From the NCBI GenBank assembly GCA_018668635.1, contig JABJCN010000189.1:1-52584 (forward strand): DNA of 52,584 nt, given 5' to 3'. Positions 16,617 through 25,532 of the stretch are shown one piece after another. The notes under the pieces are model-generated. The model ran no database searches, was not told where the DNA came from, and worked only from the letters and a program-made list of their open reading frames with translations. Every line of letters starts with the position of its first letter. Positions within the stretch are counted from its first letter, which is position 1. A program made the translations under genes and the position numbers. This stretch comes from Opitutia bacterium. Its GTDB lineage: Bacteria; Verrucomicrobiota; Verrucomicrobiia; Opitutales; JABJCN01.

Positions 16617-18515
16617 ATGGCAAATATTCCCAGGGACAACTTTCGTTTTCCACCTTCCGTCAAGGAAGAAGATCTTTTCGATTTTCTCAATGATGGAGAT
16701 CCATGGATATTTAAAAAAATGGGTCCGCGACCATTTAATTTGGATGGAACCCAAGGCTGGTCATTTTCTTTGTGGGCACCAAGGGCAAGTGCCGTGACGC
16801 TTAATTTTTTCCCTCCTTATGCGTCAGCCATTTCCCATGCTATGCGTCCAATCGCATCCACAGGAGTCTGGGAGATTTTCATTCCACATTTGTCAACTGG
16901 CATCAAATACAAGTTTCAAATCCAAACTAAGGATGGAGAGTTCTTGGAAAAAGGTGACCCTATGGCCGTATATTCTGAAGGACCTCCAAACAATGCGTCC
17001 ATCCTTTATGACCTACACGGTTTTAATTGGCAGGATACTGATTGGTTTTCAGAGATAAACGCAGATTGGGGTTCCGTCCCAATCTCGATATACGAGGTCC
17101 ATCTAGGATCATGGCTCCGGCGTGGAATGAGTTATCGAGAACTGGCCCCAGTGCTTGGTGATTATTTACAGGACATGGGGTTTACTCATGTTCAGTTTCT
17201 TCCATTAAATGAACATCCCCTTGTTGAGTCCTGGGGCTATCAGATTACCGGTTACTATGGGCCATGCCATCGATTTGGCAATCCACATGACCTTATGCAC
17301 CTTGTCTGTGAATTACATCGCCGTCAAATCGGTGTAATTATCGACTGGGTCCCTGCTCATTTCCCCAAGGACGGTTTCGCTCTGGGCTGGTTTGACGGGA
17401 ACCATCTTTATGAGTATGAAGAAGAATGGAAGCGTGAACACCGTGACTGGGGCACATGGGTATTTGATTATACAAAACCGCAGGTTCGAAGTTTTCTTAT
17501 GGGTAGTGCCCTTGCTTGGTTGGACCGATTCCATATGGATGGTCTCCGCGTTGACGCTGTGGCGTCTATGCTTTACCTTGATTATTCTCGAGGTGAAGAT
17601 TGGGAGCCCAATAAATATGGTGGTCGGGAAAACCTTGAAGCAATTCATTTTCTAAAGCAGACAAACACAGCTGTTCGAAGATTTTTCCCTAGAGCGATAA
17701 CCATCGCAGAGGAATCCACTGCATTTCCACATGTTACAACAGCTCAACCAGGAGAATCTCTTGGCTTTCATTTTAAGTGGAATCTTGGCTGGATGCACGA
17801 TGTGCTTCAGTTTTTTGAAACTCCTCCTGCTAAACGACCAGCCTCTTTAGATAAATTGATACACTGTAGGAATTACCAATTCACTGAAGATTTTATCCAG
17901 GTTTTTTCTCATGATGAAGTTGTCCACGAAAAAAAATCTCTTATCATGAAGATGGCAGGAGGTGAAACCTTGGATACCAAGGCCTCTGATTTGAGGAGCC
18001 TCTTCGTGTTACTCTGGGGGTGGCCAGGAAAGAAAACTCTTTTTATGGGAGGGGAGTTTGGCCAAATTGCAGAATGGGCAGTTAATAGTAGTTTACAATG
18101 GGAACTTCTCGAATCCTCAATTCATCAAGGATTACAGCAACTTGTTCGTGATTTAAATCACATCTATATAACAGAATCTACTGTTCACGAAACTGATTCA
18201 CTAGCCGAGGCATTTAAGTTTCTCGACCTAGATGATGATTCGGGGAATCTTCTCGCCTTTCTACGCCGGGGGAATTTACCAGGCGAAGTGAAGCTGTTTG
18301 CTTTCAATTTTGGAGCTAGTTGCCAAACTAAGTTATTTGGTGTACCTGAGAAAGGTTCGTGGAAAGTGGAAATTAATTCCTCTTCAACTCTATATGGTGG
18401 GACACTATGCGAGGATCAATGTGCCACAGTGGTTGCGGGCACTGATAGACCACCTTATTCAATCGAATTGGATTTACCTGCTTTCTCTGCCCAGATATTG
18501 CAATACATTAGGTAG
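16617..18515 (+). CDS. glgB: 1,4-alpha-glucan branching enzyme
   Basis: A 632-residue GH13 enzyme that makes alpha-1,6 branches in glycogen. An N-terminal CBM48-like domain (GWSFSLWAPRASAVTLNFF) precedes the barrel. Region I reads VIIDWVPAHFP; the nucleophile is Asp313 in DGLRVDAVASMLYLDYSR, the acid Glu365 in ITIAEEST, and Asp433 lies in FSHDEVVH. The SMLYLDYSR tail of region II is typical of GlgB. It is shorter than E. coli GlgB (728), consistent with a form carrying only one N-terminal sandwich. ATG 16617 is preferred over TTG 16581. No other glycogen gene is in the window. Confidence 0.92.
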   Translation: MANIPRDNFRFPPSVKEEDLFDFLNDGDPWIFKKMGPRPFNLDGTQGWSFSLWAPRASAVTLNFFPPYASAISHAMRPIASTGVWEIFIPHLSTGIKYKFQIQTKDGEFLEKGDPMAVYSEGPPNNASILYDLHGFNWQDTDWFSEINADWGSVPISIYEVHLGSWLRRGMSYRELAPVLGDYLQDMGFTHVQFLPLNEHPLVESWGYQITGYYGPCHRFGNPHDLMHLVCELHRRQIGVIIDWVPAHFPKDGFALGWFDGNHLYEYEEEWKREHRDWGTWVFDYTKPQVRSFLMGSALAWLDRFHMDGLRVDAVASMLYLDYSRGEDWEPNKYGGRENLEAIHFLKQTNTAVRRFFPRAITIAEESTAFPHVTTAQPGESLGFHFKWNLGWMHDVLQFFETPPAKRPASLDKLIHCRNYQFTEDFIQVFSHDEVVHEKKSLIMKMAGGETLDTKASDLRSLFVLLWGWPGKKTLFMGGEFGQIAEWAVNSSLQWELLESSIHQGLQQLVRDLNHIYITESTVHETDSLAEAFKFLDLDDDSGNLLAFLRRGNLPGEVKLFAFNFGASCQTKLFGVPEKGSWKVEINSSSTLYGGTLCEDQCATVVAGTDRPPYSIELDLPAFSAQILQYIR

Positions 18516-18592
18516 CGATTCTGTTTATACAATCGGCAAGGTCTGGTTCCCGTCCTTAATAATTTTAACGGGCAAAATGCGTGTTAGCTTAA

Positions 18593-18862
18593 TTACCAAT
18601 TATCCCGACGAGGTCTATCTTCTTTTGGGCGGGCTTCATTCACACGAATATTCCGTCCATCAACTTCCTGACCGTCTAGTTCTTCAATTGCCTTTTGTCC
18701 TTCGGATTGATCAGGCATCTCGATGAAACCGAATCCTTTGGAGCGGCCGGTTTCCCGGTCACTTATGACATTGGATCTGTCAACTTTTCCATATTCTTCA
18801 AAAAGCTTTTGAAGATCTTGGTCTGTTATGTTGTAGGATAGGTTTCCTATATATATGTTCAT
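18593..18862 (-). CDS. Small RRM RNA-binding protein
   Basis: An 89-residue single RRM. RNP2 is IYIGNL (residues 3-8) and RNP1 is KGFGFIEM (~42-49), with a short basic tail (ARPKEDRPRRDNW). Proteins of this kind occur in cyanobacteria and many other bacteria, where they bind RNA and are often cold-induced. That role is inferred from the family. The gene follows alaS in the same direction with a 101-base gap, enough for its own promoter, and converges on glgB. Confidence 0.92.
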   Translation of the reverse strand: MNIYIGNLSYNITDQDLQKLFEEYGKVDRSNVISDRETGRSKGFGFIEMPDQSEGQKAIEELDGQEVDGRNIRVNEARPKEDRPRRDNW

Positions 18863-18963
18863 TTTATTGGTTTAGTGCTGCGTTTATATTTTACATCCAT
18901 CAATTAATCAAACGCACGTAATAATTGATTGCATTACTTGAACAGGGGAAATTTTAGTCGGGG

Positions 18964-21648
18964 TCAACTGTTTTTAAGGGAAGAGGGTTCTCCTCGAGCA
19001 ATCCCAAGGACTTTAGCCAGATCACCATTGTCTTTGCCTCCACCGGTTGCAAAATCAGCTTTGCCGCCTCCATTGCCGCCAACCTTTTGTAAAATACCTT
19101 TAAGAATATCCCCTGCATCAAAGCCTTTTGAGATAGCCTTTTGAGAACAAAGTACATTGAGAAAGATCTTTTTGTTAAATGTGCCTCCGAGGACGAGGAT
19201 ATCAGCGGAAGTATTCTTATACGTGCCTACTGCAATAGACTGGATTTCCTTAGGGGTCTTGCCCTCTACAAAATTGATAATTAATTTAAGTCCTTCAAAT
19301 CCTTGAACTTGACCACCAAGATCAGCTGCTTTTTGAGACATTTCTTTTTGTTGTAATGCCTTCAGTTGCTTTTCTATTTCGCCCCGTTCTTCAATGAAGG
19401 TTTCCAGTCGCTGTTCAGCCTCCCTCTGTTGACAATTCAACAATCTGGAGAATTCATTGATTGTCTGGAAGGCATCTAGAGCCAATGAATGGGCGGTGTG
19501 TGCCGTAATAGCCTCAATTCGTCTTGTGCCGGCTGAAATACCAGTTTCCGAAATGATTTTGAAGAAACCAAGTTCACCGGTTCTGCGAACGTGACAACCA
19601 CCGCATAATTCCTTGGAGAATCCTCCAATATCTACAATCCGCACTTTATCGCCGTATTTATCGCCAAAAAAAGCAATCACGTCCTTGGGCTTTTCGTCAA
19701 AGCCAGTTTCGAACGTTTTGATTAATACATTTTGGATGATAATGCGATTGATTGCTTTCTCTAATTCTATTAGAGTTTTTGCATCAATGGGTTCGAAATG
19801 TGAGAAATCAAATCTTAATCGATTATTTTCTACCAGTGAACCGGCTTGCTTTACATGGTTGCCTAGAATCTGGCGAAGTGCCCAATTTAGCAAATGAGTT
19901 GCGGTGTGATGGCATTGTATCCCTTGGCGCCTTTCGCTACTAACGGAACAGACCACCCTCCTGTCGATGACATCTTCGGTAATTGGTGCGTCTACTTGAT
20001 GTAGATGGCGACCGGATGCATCTCTTATTGTTTTGGCGATGTGAAATACTTTGCCTCCAATGTTTATTTCTCCGGAATCACCAACTTGTCCACCCATTTC
20101 TGCATAGAAAGGAGTTTGGTTGAGTATAAGAAAATTGCCTCGGTCATCGGAGAGATTTCCAACGATCTTTGCATCAAAATCCCTTAAGTTCTCTTGGCCA
20201 AAACCGGTAAATTTTGTCGCTTTACCTGTGGCTGAGACCATAGTAACAACTTGTTTTTTTTGTGACTTCCTTCCGCGTTCACGTTGTTTTTCCATTTGAG
20301 AACGGAAGCCTTTCACATCCACATCCAATTCCTTTTCCCTTGCGACCAACTGTGTTAGATCGAGAGGGAATCCATAGGTGTCATAGAGGGTAAATGCATC
20401 TTCGCCGGAAATCTTCCTGCTGCCTTCTTTGGCGATCCTATCTAAGAGTTGGAGCCCTTTCTTGAGTGTCTTCCCAAAGGAATTCTCCTCAGATTGCAGA
20501 ACTTTACAGATTATTTCTCGCTGATTGATAATTTCCGGAAAAGTATCCCCCATTGTTTCGATTACAGTGGGTGCAAGCTTAGAAAAAGATCCATCTGGTA
20601 GTTTTAGCTTTCGTGCGTACATGAGGGCACGTCGGATAATTCGGCGGAGTACGTAATTTCGTCCTTCGTTTCCAGGGAGAATACCGTCAGCGATTGAAAA
20701 TGTAAGGGCTCGTATGTGATCAGCCAATACTCGGAAAGCGCAATCATGGAATTCATCTTGGGTTAGATTGGCCGAATTTAGTGGCATTGTCCCACCATAA
20801 GGTGCTGCGCCCAGTTCATTGATTTTTGAGAAGATTTTCTGGAATATATCGCTATCGTAATTTGACGGAGGTCTATCAAAACGGGTAAATCCTTCAGTAG
20901 TGGCAAGGATTCCAGCAACTCGCTCGAGCCCCATGCCGGTATCTACATGATTCTGAGTCAGTGGAAAAAAGGTTCCGTCAGGCTCTGCGTTGAATTGAAT
21001 GAAAACAAGGTTCCAGATTTCAATACAGTAGGGAGAGTCTTTATTGACTAGGGCACCGGAGGTATCCCCCTTTGGGGTCAGGTCAACATGTAGCTCGCTA
21101 CATGGCCCGCATGGCCCTGTTTCGCCCATCATCCAGAAGTTATCCTTCTTCCCTCCGGTGAGGACGTGTTTTGAGGGATCCAGTCCATTCCTTTGGAAAA
21201 TGGTCGTCCACTGCCTGCGAGCCTCATCGTCTTCGTTTGCTGGATCACCTTCTGCAGGCTTGTAGATTGTTGCATAGAGACGTTCTTTGGGGAATTTCCA
21301 CACTTCTGCAATTAGCTCCCATGCCCACTCAATGGCTTCTTTTTTAAAATAATCGTCGAAAGACCAGTTTCCTAGCATCTCAAAGAATGTGTGATGGTAA
21401 GTGTCTAGCCCTACATCTTCGAGGTCATTATGTTTCCCACCTGCACGAATACATTTTTGAGTATCGGCGACCCGCTTGTCTGGGCTCTTTCTTTCTCCAA
21501 TAAAATAGGGGACAAATTGATTCATCCCTGCATTCGTGAATAGAAGATTCGGTGAAGTCGGAAGTAATGATGCGGAGGATACGATCTTGTGACTCTTCTC
21601 TTCAAAAAAGTCGTGGAATGACTGTCTGATTTCCGAGGTACTAAGCAT
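18964..21648 (-). CDS. alaS: Alanine-tRNA ligase
   Basis: An 894-residue aminoacyl-tRNA synthetase that charges tRNA-Ala and edits mis-charged Ser/Gly. The order is catalytic domain (SASLLPTSPNLLFTNAGMNQF, GMGLERVAGILA), tRNA-recognition region, editing domain with the zinc motif HHTATH and the partner CGGCH, and a C-terminal C-Ala domain ending with the Gly-rich GGNGGGKADFATGGGKD. ATG 21648 is chosen over GTG 21663; AAAGGAC just upstream is one of the few SD-like sequences in the window. Full length. leuB lies 45 bases upstream on the same strand, so the two are probably co-transcribed. Confidence 0.96.
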   Translation of the reverse strand: MLSTSEIRQSFHDFFEEKSHKIVSSASLLPTSPNLLFTNAGMNQFVPYFIGERKSPDKRVADTQKCIRAGGKHNDLEDVGLDTYHHTFFEMLGNWSFDDYFKKEAIEWAWELIAEVWKFPKERLYATIYKPAEGDPANEDDEARRQWTTIFQRNGLDPSKHVLTGGKKDNFWMMGETGPCGPCSELHVDLTPKGDTSGALVNKDSPYCIEIWNLVFIQFNAEPDGTFFPLTQNHVDTGMGLERVAGILATTEGFTRFDRPPSNYDSDIFQKIFSKINELGAAPYGGTMPLNSANLTQDEFHDCAFRVLADHIRALTFSIADGILPGNEGRNYVLRRIIRRALMYARKLKLPDGSFSKLAPTVIETMGDTFPEIINQREIICKVLQSEENSFGKTLKKGLQLLDRIAKEGSRKISGEDAFTLYDTYGFPLDLTQLVAREKELDVDVKGFRSQMEKQRERGRKSQKKQVVTMVSATGKATKFTGFGQENLRDFDAKIVGNLSDDRGNFLILNQTPFYAEMGGQVGDSGEINIGGKVFHIAKTIRDASGRHLHQVDAPITEDVIDRRVVCSVSSERRQGIQCHHTATHLLNWALRQILGNHVKQAGSLVENNRLRFDFSHFEPIDAKTLIELEKAINRIIIQNVLIKTFETGFDEKPKDVIAFFGDKYGDKVRIVDIGGFSKELCGGCHVRRTGELGFFKIISETGISAGTRRIEAITAHTAHSLALDAFQTINEFSRLLNCQQREAEQRLETFIEERGEIEKQLKALQQKEMSQKAADLGGQVQGFEGLKLIINFVEGKTPKEIQSIAVGTYKNTSADILVLGGTFNKKIFLNVLCSQKAISKGFDAGDILKGILQKVGGNGGGKADFATGGGKDNGDLAKVLGIARGEPSSLKNS

Positions 21649-21693
21649 CAGTCCTTTTTGCACAAATTTCGAGAAGGGTTGGGTGGCGGGGTA

Positions 21694-22800
21694 TCAGATG
21701 ATACGCTCAGCGATTTCCCTCCCCATTTCCTTCGTTCCGATACTATGACCCCCATCAGCTATGTCGCCAGTACGAAATCCATCTGCAATAGTCTGCTTAA
21801 CGGCATTTTCAATGGCCTTTGCTGCACGTTCTTGTCCGAAACTGTAACGGAGCATTAGCGCAGCGCTAAGAATTTGTGCGCATGGGTTGGCTAAATCTTT
21901 CCCTGCGATATCTGGAGCAGTTCCCCCTGCGGGTTCAAACAGGCCAAAAGGGTGGTCTAAAGAGTTTTTTGTAGTGCCCAAACTGGCAGAAGATAGCATG
22001 CCTAGAGAACCACAGATTACAGCTAGCTCGTCAGACAATATGTCTCCGAACATATTTTCTGTGAGTATGACATCGAATTGTGACGGATTCCGGACAAGTT
22101 GCATTGCCGCGTTATCAACATACATATGATTTAGGTTAATATCCGGAGCATTTTTTTTAAAATAATCGCTAACTGTATTGCGCCAAAGGATAGAAGTTTC
22201 TAATACGTTTGCCTTATCCACGGAACAAACTTTTTTTGCTCGATTGCTGGCAGTGATTCTAGCTACTTCAGCTATACGTTCGATTTCAGACTTATGGTAG
22301 ACCATGGTGTCGACAGATTTGATATCTCCATCATCTAGCTCGGTGGTTTCCTTGGGACACCCAAAGTAAATGCCTCCGGTGAGCTCACGAATACAGACGA
22401 CATCCAACCCATTCGGGATTATTTCTGTCTTGACCGGCGAAAGCCCCGTTAATTCAGGGAAGAGGCAACCGGGCCTAATATTTGCATACAGTCTAAATAA
22501 TTTTCTTAGTGGAAGAAGTGCCGCTCGTTCAGGCTGTTCATTCGGGGGAAGGCTTTCCCACTCAGGACCACCGACGGAACCAAACAATATGGCATCACGT
22601 TGACGACAGTCTTCCAGAGTGGTTTCAGGGAGCGCTTTACCGTGGCTATTGATTGCGATGCCTCCAACGTCGCTACACTTGAATTCAATTTCAAAGCCGT
22701 AACTGATACCGGTTCTCTTTAGGATATTGAGGGCAACATCCATGACCTCAGGACCAATCCCATCGCCAGATAATACAGCAAAATTGAGTGTTTTTTTCAT
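21694..22800 (-). CDS. leuB: 3-isopropylmalate dehydrogenase
   Basis: A 368-residue beta-decarboxylating dehydrogenase catalysing the third step of leucine synthesis. It carries LSGDGIGPEVMD at the start, RKLFRLYANIRPG (substrate-binding Arg residues), RELTGGIYFG, the metal/substrate Asp region VDNAAMQLVRNPSQFD and LTENMFGDILSDE, and the GTAPDIAGKDLANP segment near the C-terminus. The LRKLFRLYANIRP and RELTGGIYFG forms are LeuB-type rather than isocitrate dehydrogenase-type. Neither leuA nor leuCD is adjacent. It is the first gene of the leuB-alaS pair. Confidence 0.95.
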   Translation of the reverse strand: MKKTLNFAVLSGDGIGPEVMDVALNILKRTGISYGFEIEFKCSDVGGIAINSHGKALPETTLEDCRQRDAILFGSVGGPEWESLPPNEQPERAALLPLRKLFRLYANIRPGCLFPELTGLSPVKTEIIPNGLDVVCIRELTGGIYFGCPKETTELDDGDIKSVDTMVYHKSEIERIAEVARITASNRAKKVCSVDKANVLETSILWRNTVSDYFKKNAPDINLNHMYVDNAAMQLVRNPSQFDVILTENMFGDILSDELAVICGSLGMLSSASLGTTKNSLDHPFGLFEPAGGTAPDIAGKDLANPCAQILSAALMLRYSFGQERAAKAIENAVKQTIADGFRTGDIADGGHSIGTKEMGREIAERII

Positions 22801-22889
22801 CTGAATGTTTTAAGATTTAAATGTCACTTCGAAATAGATATCATTATATTTTAAAAATAGTAATTTCTCCTACAAATGTAATGACTATG

Positions 22890-22909
22890 AAAAAGCCCGC
22901 AATGCGGGC
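22890..22909 (-). terminator. Rho-independent terminator
   Basis: On the minus strand a GCCCGC-ATT-GCGGGC hairpin (perfect 6 bp stem, 3-base loop, 22895-22909) is followed directly by TTTTT (22894-22890). It lies 41 bases beyond the stop of the 149-residue gene and before leuB, so it separates the flagellar accessory genes from the housekeeping leuB-alaS unit. Confidence 0.85.
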
Positions 22910-22950
22910 CATGAAAATTCCCCAAAAGACTAATTTGTTAGCAATCGTTT

Positions 22951-23400
22951 TCAGGTGCCGACAGAGTCATGAATTTTCTTCAATTTTCTACTAATGAAAT
23001 AGTATTCTTCTGCGTATGTTAAACTCCGCAGATAGCCACGAAATGCGGTTTTGTCAGTCACTATCTGAAGGTCAAGGTCTTCAAAGTCCTTGGAGAATTT
23101 TGAATGGAGCGTGTCAAGACGCTGATCGTACATTTCAAATTGTTTGCTAGCAAAATTAAATGCACGATTCAGGCTATCTCTTATACCCGGATAGGTTTGC
23201 AGATCATCATTATCAATTTGAGTAAAGTCAATGACCCCATCTGCAAGCAATACCGCAAGTCCAGTCAGATCATCATCGTTTTGGTTTGTGTGATGCGATA
23301 ACCACTTTTCGATGTGATCGAGAAACTGTTTCCGAGTGTTCACTGACTCCTCTGAATTGAAGAGCCTGTTTATGTCCTTGTTTTTATCGTCGATGTCCAT
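22951..23400 (-). CDS. Acidic helical protein, unknown function
   Basis: A 149-residue soluble protein, rich in Asp and predicted mostly helical (for example DINRLFNSEESVNTRKQFLD, FNFASKQFEMYDQRLD). There is no signal peptide or membrane segment, and no recognised family. ATG 23400 opens MDIDDKNKDI. It is the last gene of the minus-strand accessory run next to the flagellar cluster and has its own strong terminator. The 139-base gap before it leaves room for a promoter. A motility role is inferred from position only. Confidence 0.6.
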   Translation of the reverse strand: MDIDDKNKDINRLFNSEESVNTRKQFLDHIEKWLSHHTNQNDDDLTGLAVLLADGVIDFTQIDNDDLQTYPGIRDSLNRAFNFASKQFEMYDQRLDTLHSKFSKDFEDLDLQIVTDKTAFRGYLRSLTYAEEYYFISRKLKKIHDSVGT

Positions 23401-23504
23401 GAGTGACGAGAGTTTGAGCGTATAGGTTTATATTTGGGGTTACTCAGCTAACTAACGCTGAAATATTTAATCTTATGCATTCTCAAGAGGGTCAAGTGAA
23501 ATTT

Positions 23505-23521
23505 CCGGTTCGTAGAACTGG
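23505..23521 (-). terminator. Possible weak terminator hairpin after the PAS membrane gene
   Basis: On the minus strand, CCAGTTC-TAC-GAACCGG forms a 7 bp stem with one G-T wobble and a 3-base loop, 19 bases beyond the stop of the PAS gene. Only a short AAATTT follows instead of a T run, so termination would be weak; a processing or stability role is equally possible. Confidence 0.35.
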
Positions 23522-23539
23522 CCGGTAAACTAAGAGATA

Positions 23540-24325
23540 TTATTCTTTAGACGATTGTAGAATTTCAATTGCAATAACCAGAGTGTCATATGCCTCTTGC
23601 TTGCTCATCCTCAACTTTACGTTTTTTCTTAAGCCATCTTTATTTATACAGAAGGTTTCGCGCAAGATTCCAAAAACCTCAGACTGGGTCCCTCGAAACG
23701 AGAATTTTTCAAAAGCAGCTTCGTTTTCTGCATCTGGGAACAGTTTGGGAAGTATGTCTGTGACTGGGGTTTCGCGCATATCCTGACTGCTCCACCCCAG
23801 TACTTTTTCAGCAGAACAATTTGTTTCCAGAATCTTGCCTTCGTTGTCAATCAGTAGAACCGCGTTTGAAATTAGGTCAAGAAGGGAGTCCTGCCTGTCT
23901 GATTCTTTGCCTGGGAAAAGTCGCAGAGTTGTCCATTTGTGAAATGGTACCAATTTGTCTCTTGGTTTTGTTTCCTTATAAGTCGATTCAACAGCCAATG
24001 GTTTTGCTAATTTCTTTGGTCGCCTCTGGCGCTCACTCAATATGGGTAATGGGGGTAGTATTTTATAGCGTTTGTGGAATTGTCGTTGTTTGTTTGGTGG
24101 CGCTTTTGCAGGCCACATAGACACGCAAATCCCGGATAGCAGTAGTGTGATTGCTATTAATCCACCGAAGAACAAATTTAAAATATCCTTGGGATACTCT
24201 TTCCCCCCGATTGGAATGTTCTCTACAATAAATAGGCAAGGAAACATTATAACAAGAATTACTCCCACAAGAGTGACCGGCACGATTGGGATTTTCTGCT
24301 CGAAGTTCGGGTTCGAAAATTTCAT
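23540..24325 (-). CDS. Membrane-anchored PAS-domain protein without visible output domain
   Basis: A 261-residue protein. Two hydrophobic helices (about residues 14-36, IPIVPVTLVGVILVIMFP, and 50-71, LFFGGLIAITLLLSGICV) are followed by a basic linker and a PAS domain (~143-255: LLDLISNAVLLIDNEGKIL, CSAEKVLGWSSQDM, then a PAC-like end). The chain stops after the PAS fold, with no kinase, GGDEF or methyl-accepting part. It may pass its signal to a partner such as the soluble kinase encoded further along; that is inference. A poor -24/-12 match lies upstream at 24379-24394. Confidence 0.75.
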   Translation of the reverse strand: MKFSNPNFEQKIPIVPVTLVGVILVIMFPCLFIVENIPIGGKEYPKDILNLFFGGLIAITLLLSGICVSMWPAKAPPNKQRQFHKRYKILPPLPILSERQRRPKKLAKPLAVESTYKETKPRDKLVPFHKWTTLRLFPGKESDRQDSLLDLISNAVLLIDNEGKILETNCSAEKVLGWSSQDMRETPVTDILPKLFPDAENEAAFEKFSFRGTQSEVFGILRETFCINKDGLRKNVKLRMSKQEAYDTLVIAIEILQSSKE

Positions 24326-24500
24326 AAATTTTCTAATTGATGTGTAATTGAGAACAATTCTTGCTTTGCTTCGCTAATTGCCGTTGCTTTTCCAAGCTTT
24401 ATTTTACATTTTTACAGAAATATTCAATATTCATCAGATATCATGAATGAATTAACTGGTGAGATGCTATAATGAGATACTAGACAGATTTAGCAGACCC

Positions 24501-25253
24501 ATGGCCAAGGAAGAGACAAATGAATTTAACCTAGACGTTGAGGTCGTCCTTAAAAAGGCTGACGAACTTCTTAATGGACCACCTGTTTCGCGGGGAGAAC
24601 TAGAAAGGCTATATCGCACAAATCGATCACGTAAAATACCTCTGAAGAGCCGTGAGCAAATAGAGGCGCCTCTCCAGCAGGGGCTGACCTATCTCCATGT
24701 TCAAGGCAGTGCACTGGACTCTGTTAGAAATGTTCTTGGCCGAGTGGAGGACCTCCTCGACAAATCTCGGACAGGGGTTCGTCGCCGGAAGGCCCTTAAA
24801 TCACTTCAATTGGATCTGATATTACTGGGCGACACTCAATTCAATGGTTATGCCACATTTAATTGTACTGACAGTAAGGAATCACGAATCCCCTTTTATT
24901 TTCCAGATGGTCTTGGCAAGGTGTTCATTCGCCAGCTAAATTTGACTCAGATGCTTGGGGGAATTATACAAGCCGAGAGCCCCGATGATTTGGACGCCAT
25001 TATTGTCAGACAGTCTACGATCAGTATCAACGAGATGCTGGGCCAGATTTCTGCAGCTACTGATGAACTGGAAAGTAACTTTCAGTTGTATTCCGAGCGG
25101 TTTGCGTCCCATTCCGGTAATGAATTTAAAGACAAACCTGGTAAGAAATCATGGCTTTCTGCTATTTTTAGAAATACCCATTGCTTGAATGTTCAAGCCA
25201 ATGTGGACCCTTCCTTAATAAAAGCTGTTCGACGCAGTGAGAAGGATAAATAA
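24501..25253 (+). CDS. Divergent flagellin-like protein
   Basis: A 250-residue protein. Residues ~56-121 follow the flagellin D1 pattern: LQQGLTYLHVQGSALDSV, RNVLGRVEDLLDKS, a helical run, then LILLGDTQFNGYATF, matching the familiar QDG-ALNEV-LQRMRELA and TEFNG landmarks. Residues ~163-205 (DAIIVRQSTISINEMLGQ, then LESNF) resemble the C-terminal flagellin helix. The usual N-terminal D0 sequence is replaced by an acidic and then basic 50-residue segment, so polymerisation as a filament is doubtful. It could be a minor filament, cap or junction component, or a regulator. ATG 24501 is preferred over GTG 24459. It is divergent from the PAS gene. Confidence 0.6.
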   Translation: MAKEETNEFNLDVEVVLKKADELLNGPPVSRGELERLYRTNRSRKIPLKSREQIEAPLQQGLTYLHVQGSALDSVRNVLGRVEDLLDKSRTGVRRRKALKSLQLDLILLGDTQFNGYATFNCTDSKESRIPFYFPDGLGKVFIRQLNLTQMLGGIIQAESPDDLDAIIVRQSTISINEMLGQISAATDELESNFQLYSERFASHSGNEFKDKPGKKSWLSAIFRNTHCLNVQANVDPSLIKAVRRSEKDK

Positions 25254-25289
25254 TTAAGCTTCCCTAACCTAAAACACGTAAAATCTGTT

Positions 25290-25502
25290 ATGCATGAATC
25301 ATCACAGACTGATCGATCTCAGAGTGCAAAGCCGTTTCTTGGAGTACAATTTGTTAATTGTGGGATTTACGGTAGAATATACAAAAATAACAAAGGGGAT
25401 GCTTATGTTGGTCGATGTCCTCGATGCATGACATCGCTTCGTATTGGGATCGATTCAGGGAAAGGAATTAGTTGTCGTTTTTTTAGGTTTTCCTGCCCCT
25501 AA
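25290..25502 (+). CDS. Small Cys-rich protein, probably zinc-binding
   Basis: A 70-residue protein with Cys24 (FVNCGIYGRIYKN), the knuckle Cys43-Pro-Arg-Cys46 (VGRCPRCMTSLRIGI), Cys62 and Cys69. Cys24 plus CPRC and one later Cys could form a four-ligand zinc site. I recall similar short frames (VNC-YGR-Y-G-AY-GRCP-C) in verrucomicrobial and planctomycete genomes but no function. It starts 36 bases after the flagellin-like gene and probably shares its mRNA. Confidence 0.6.
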   Translation: MHESSQTDRSQSAKPFLGVQFVNCGIYGRIYKNNKGDAYVGRCPRCMTSLRIGIDSGKGISCRFFRFSCP

Positions 25503-25532
25503 CTTAGCAACCCTAGCATCGCCAAAACTTGA

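Noticed and set aside
18551-18574. CCCGT/ACGGG inverted repeat between convergent glgB and the RRM gene as a terminator
   Set aside because: Stem of 5 bp with a 14-base loop and no T run on either strand.
24379-24394. Minus-strand GG-N10-GC match upstream of the PAS membrane gene
   Set aside because: The flanking bases (TGGAA and GGCA) are poor; too weak to call a sigma-54 promoter.
24459-24500. GTG 24459 as start of the flagellin-like gene
   Set aside because: It adds a 14-residue segment with no family support; ATG 24501 is preferred.
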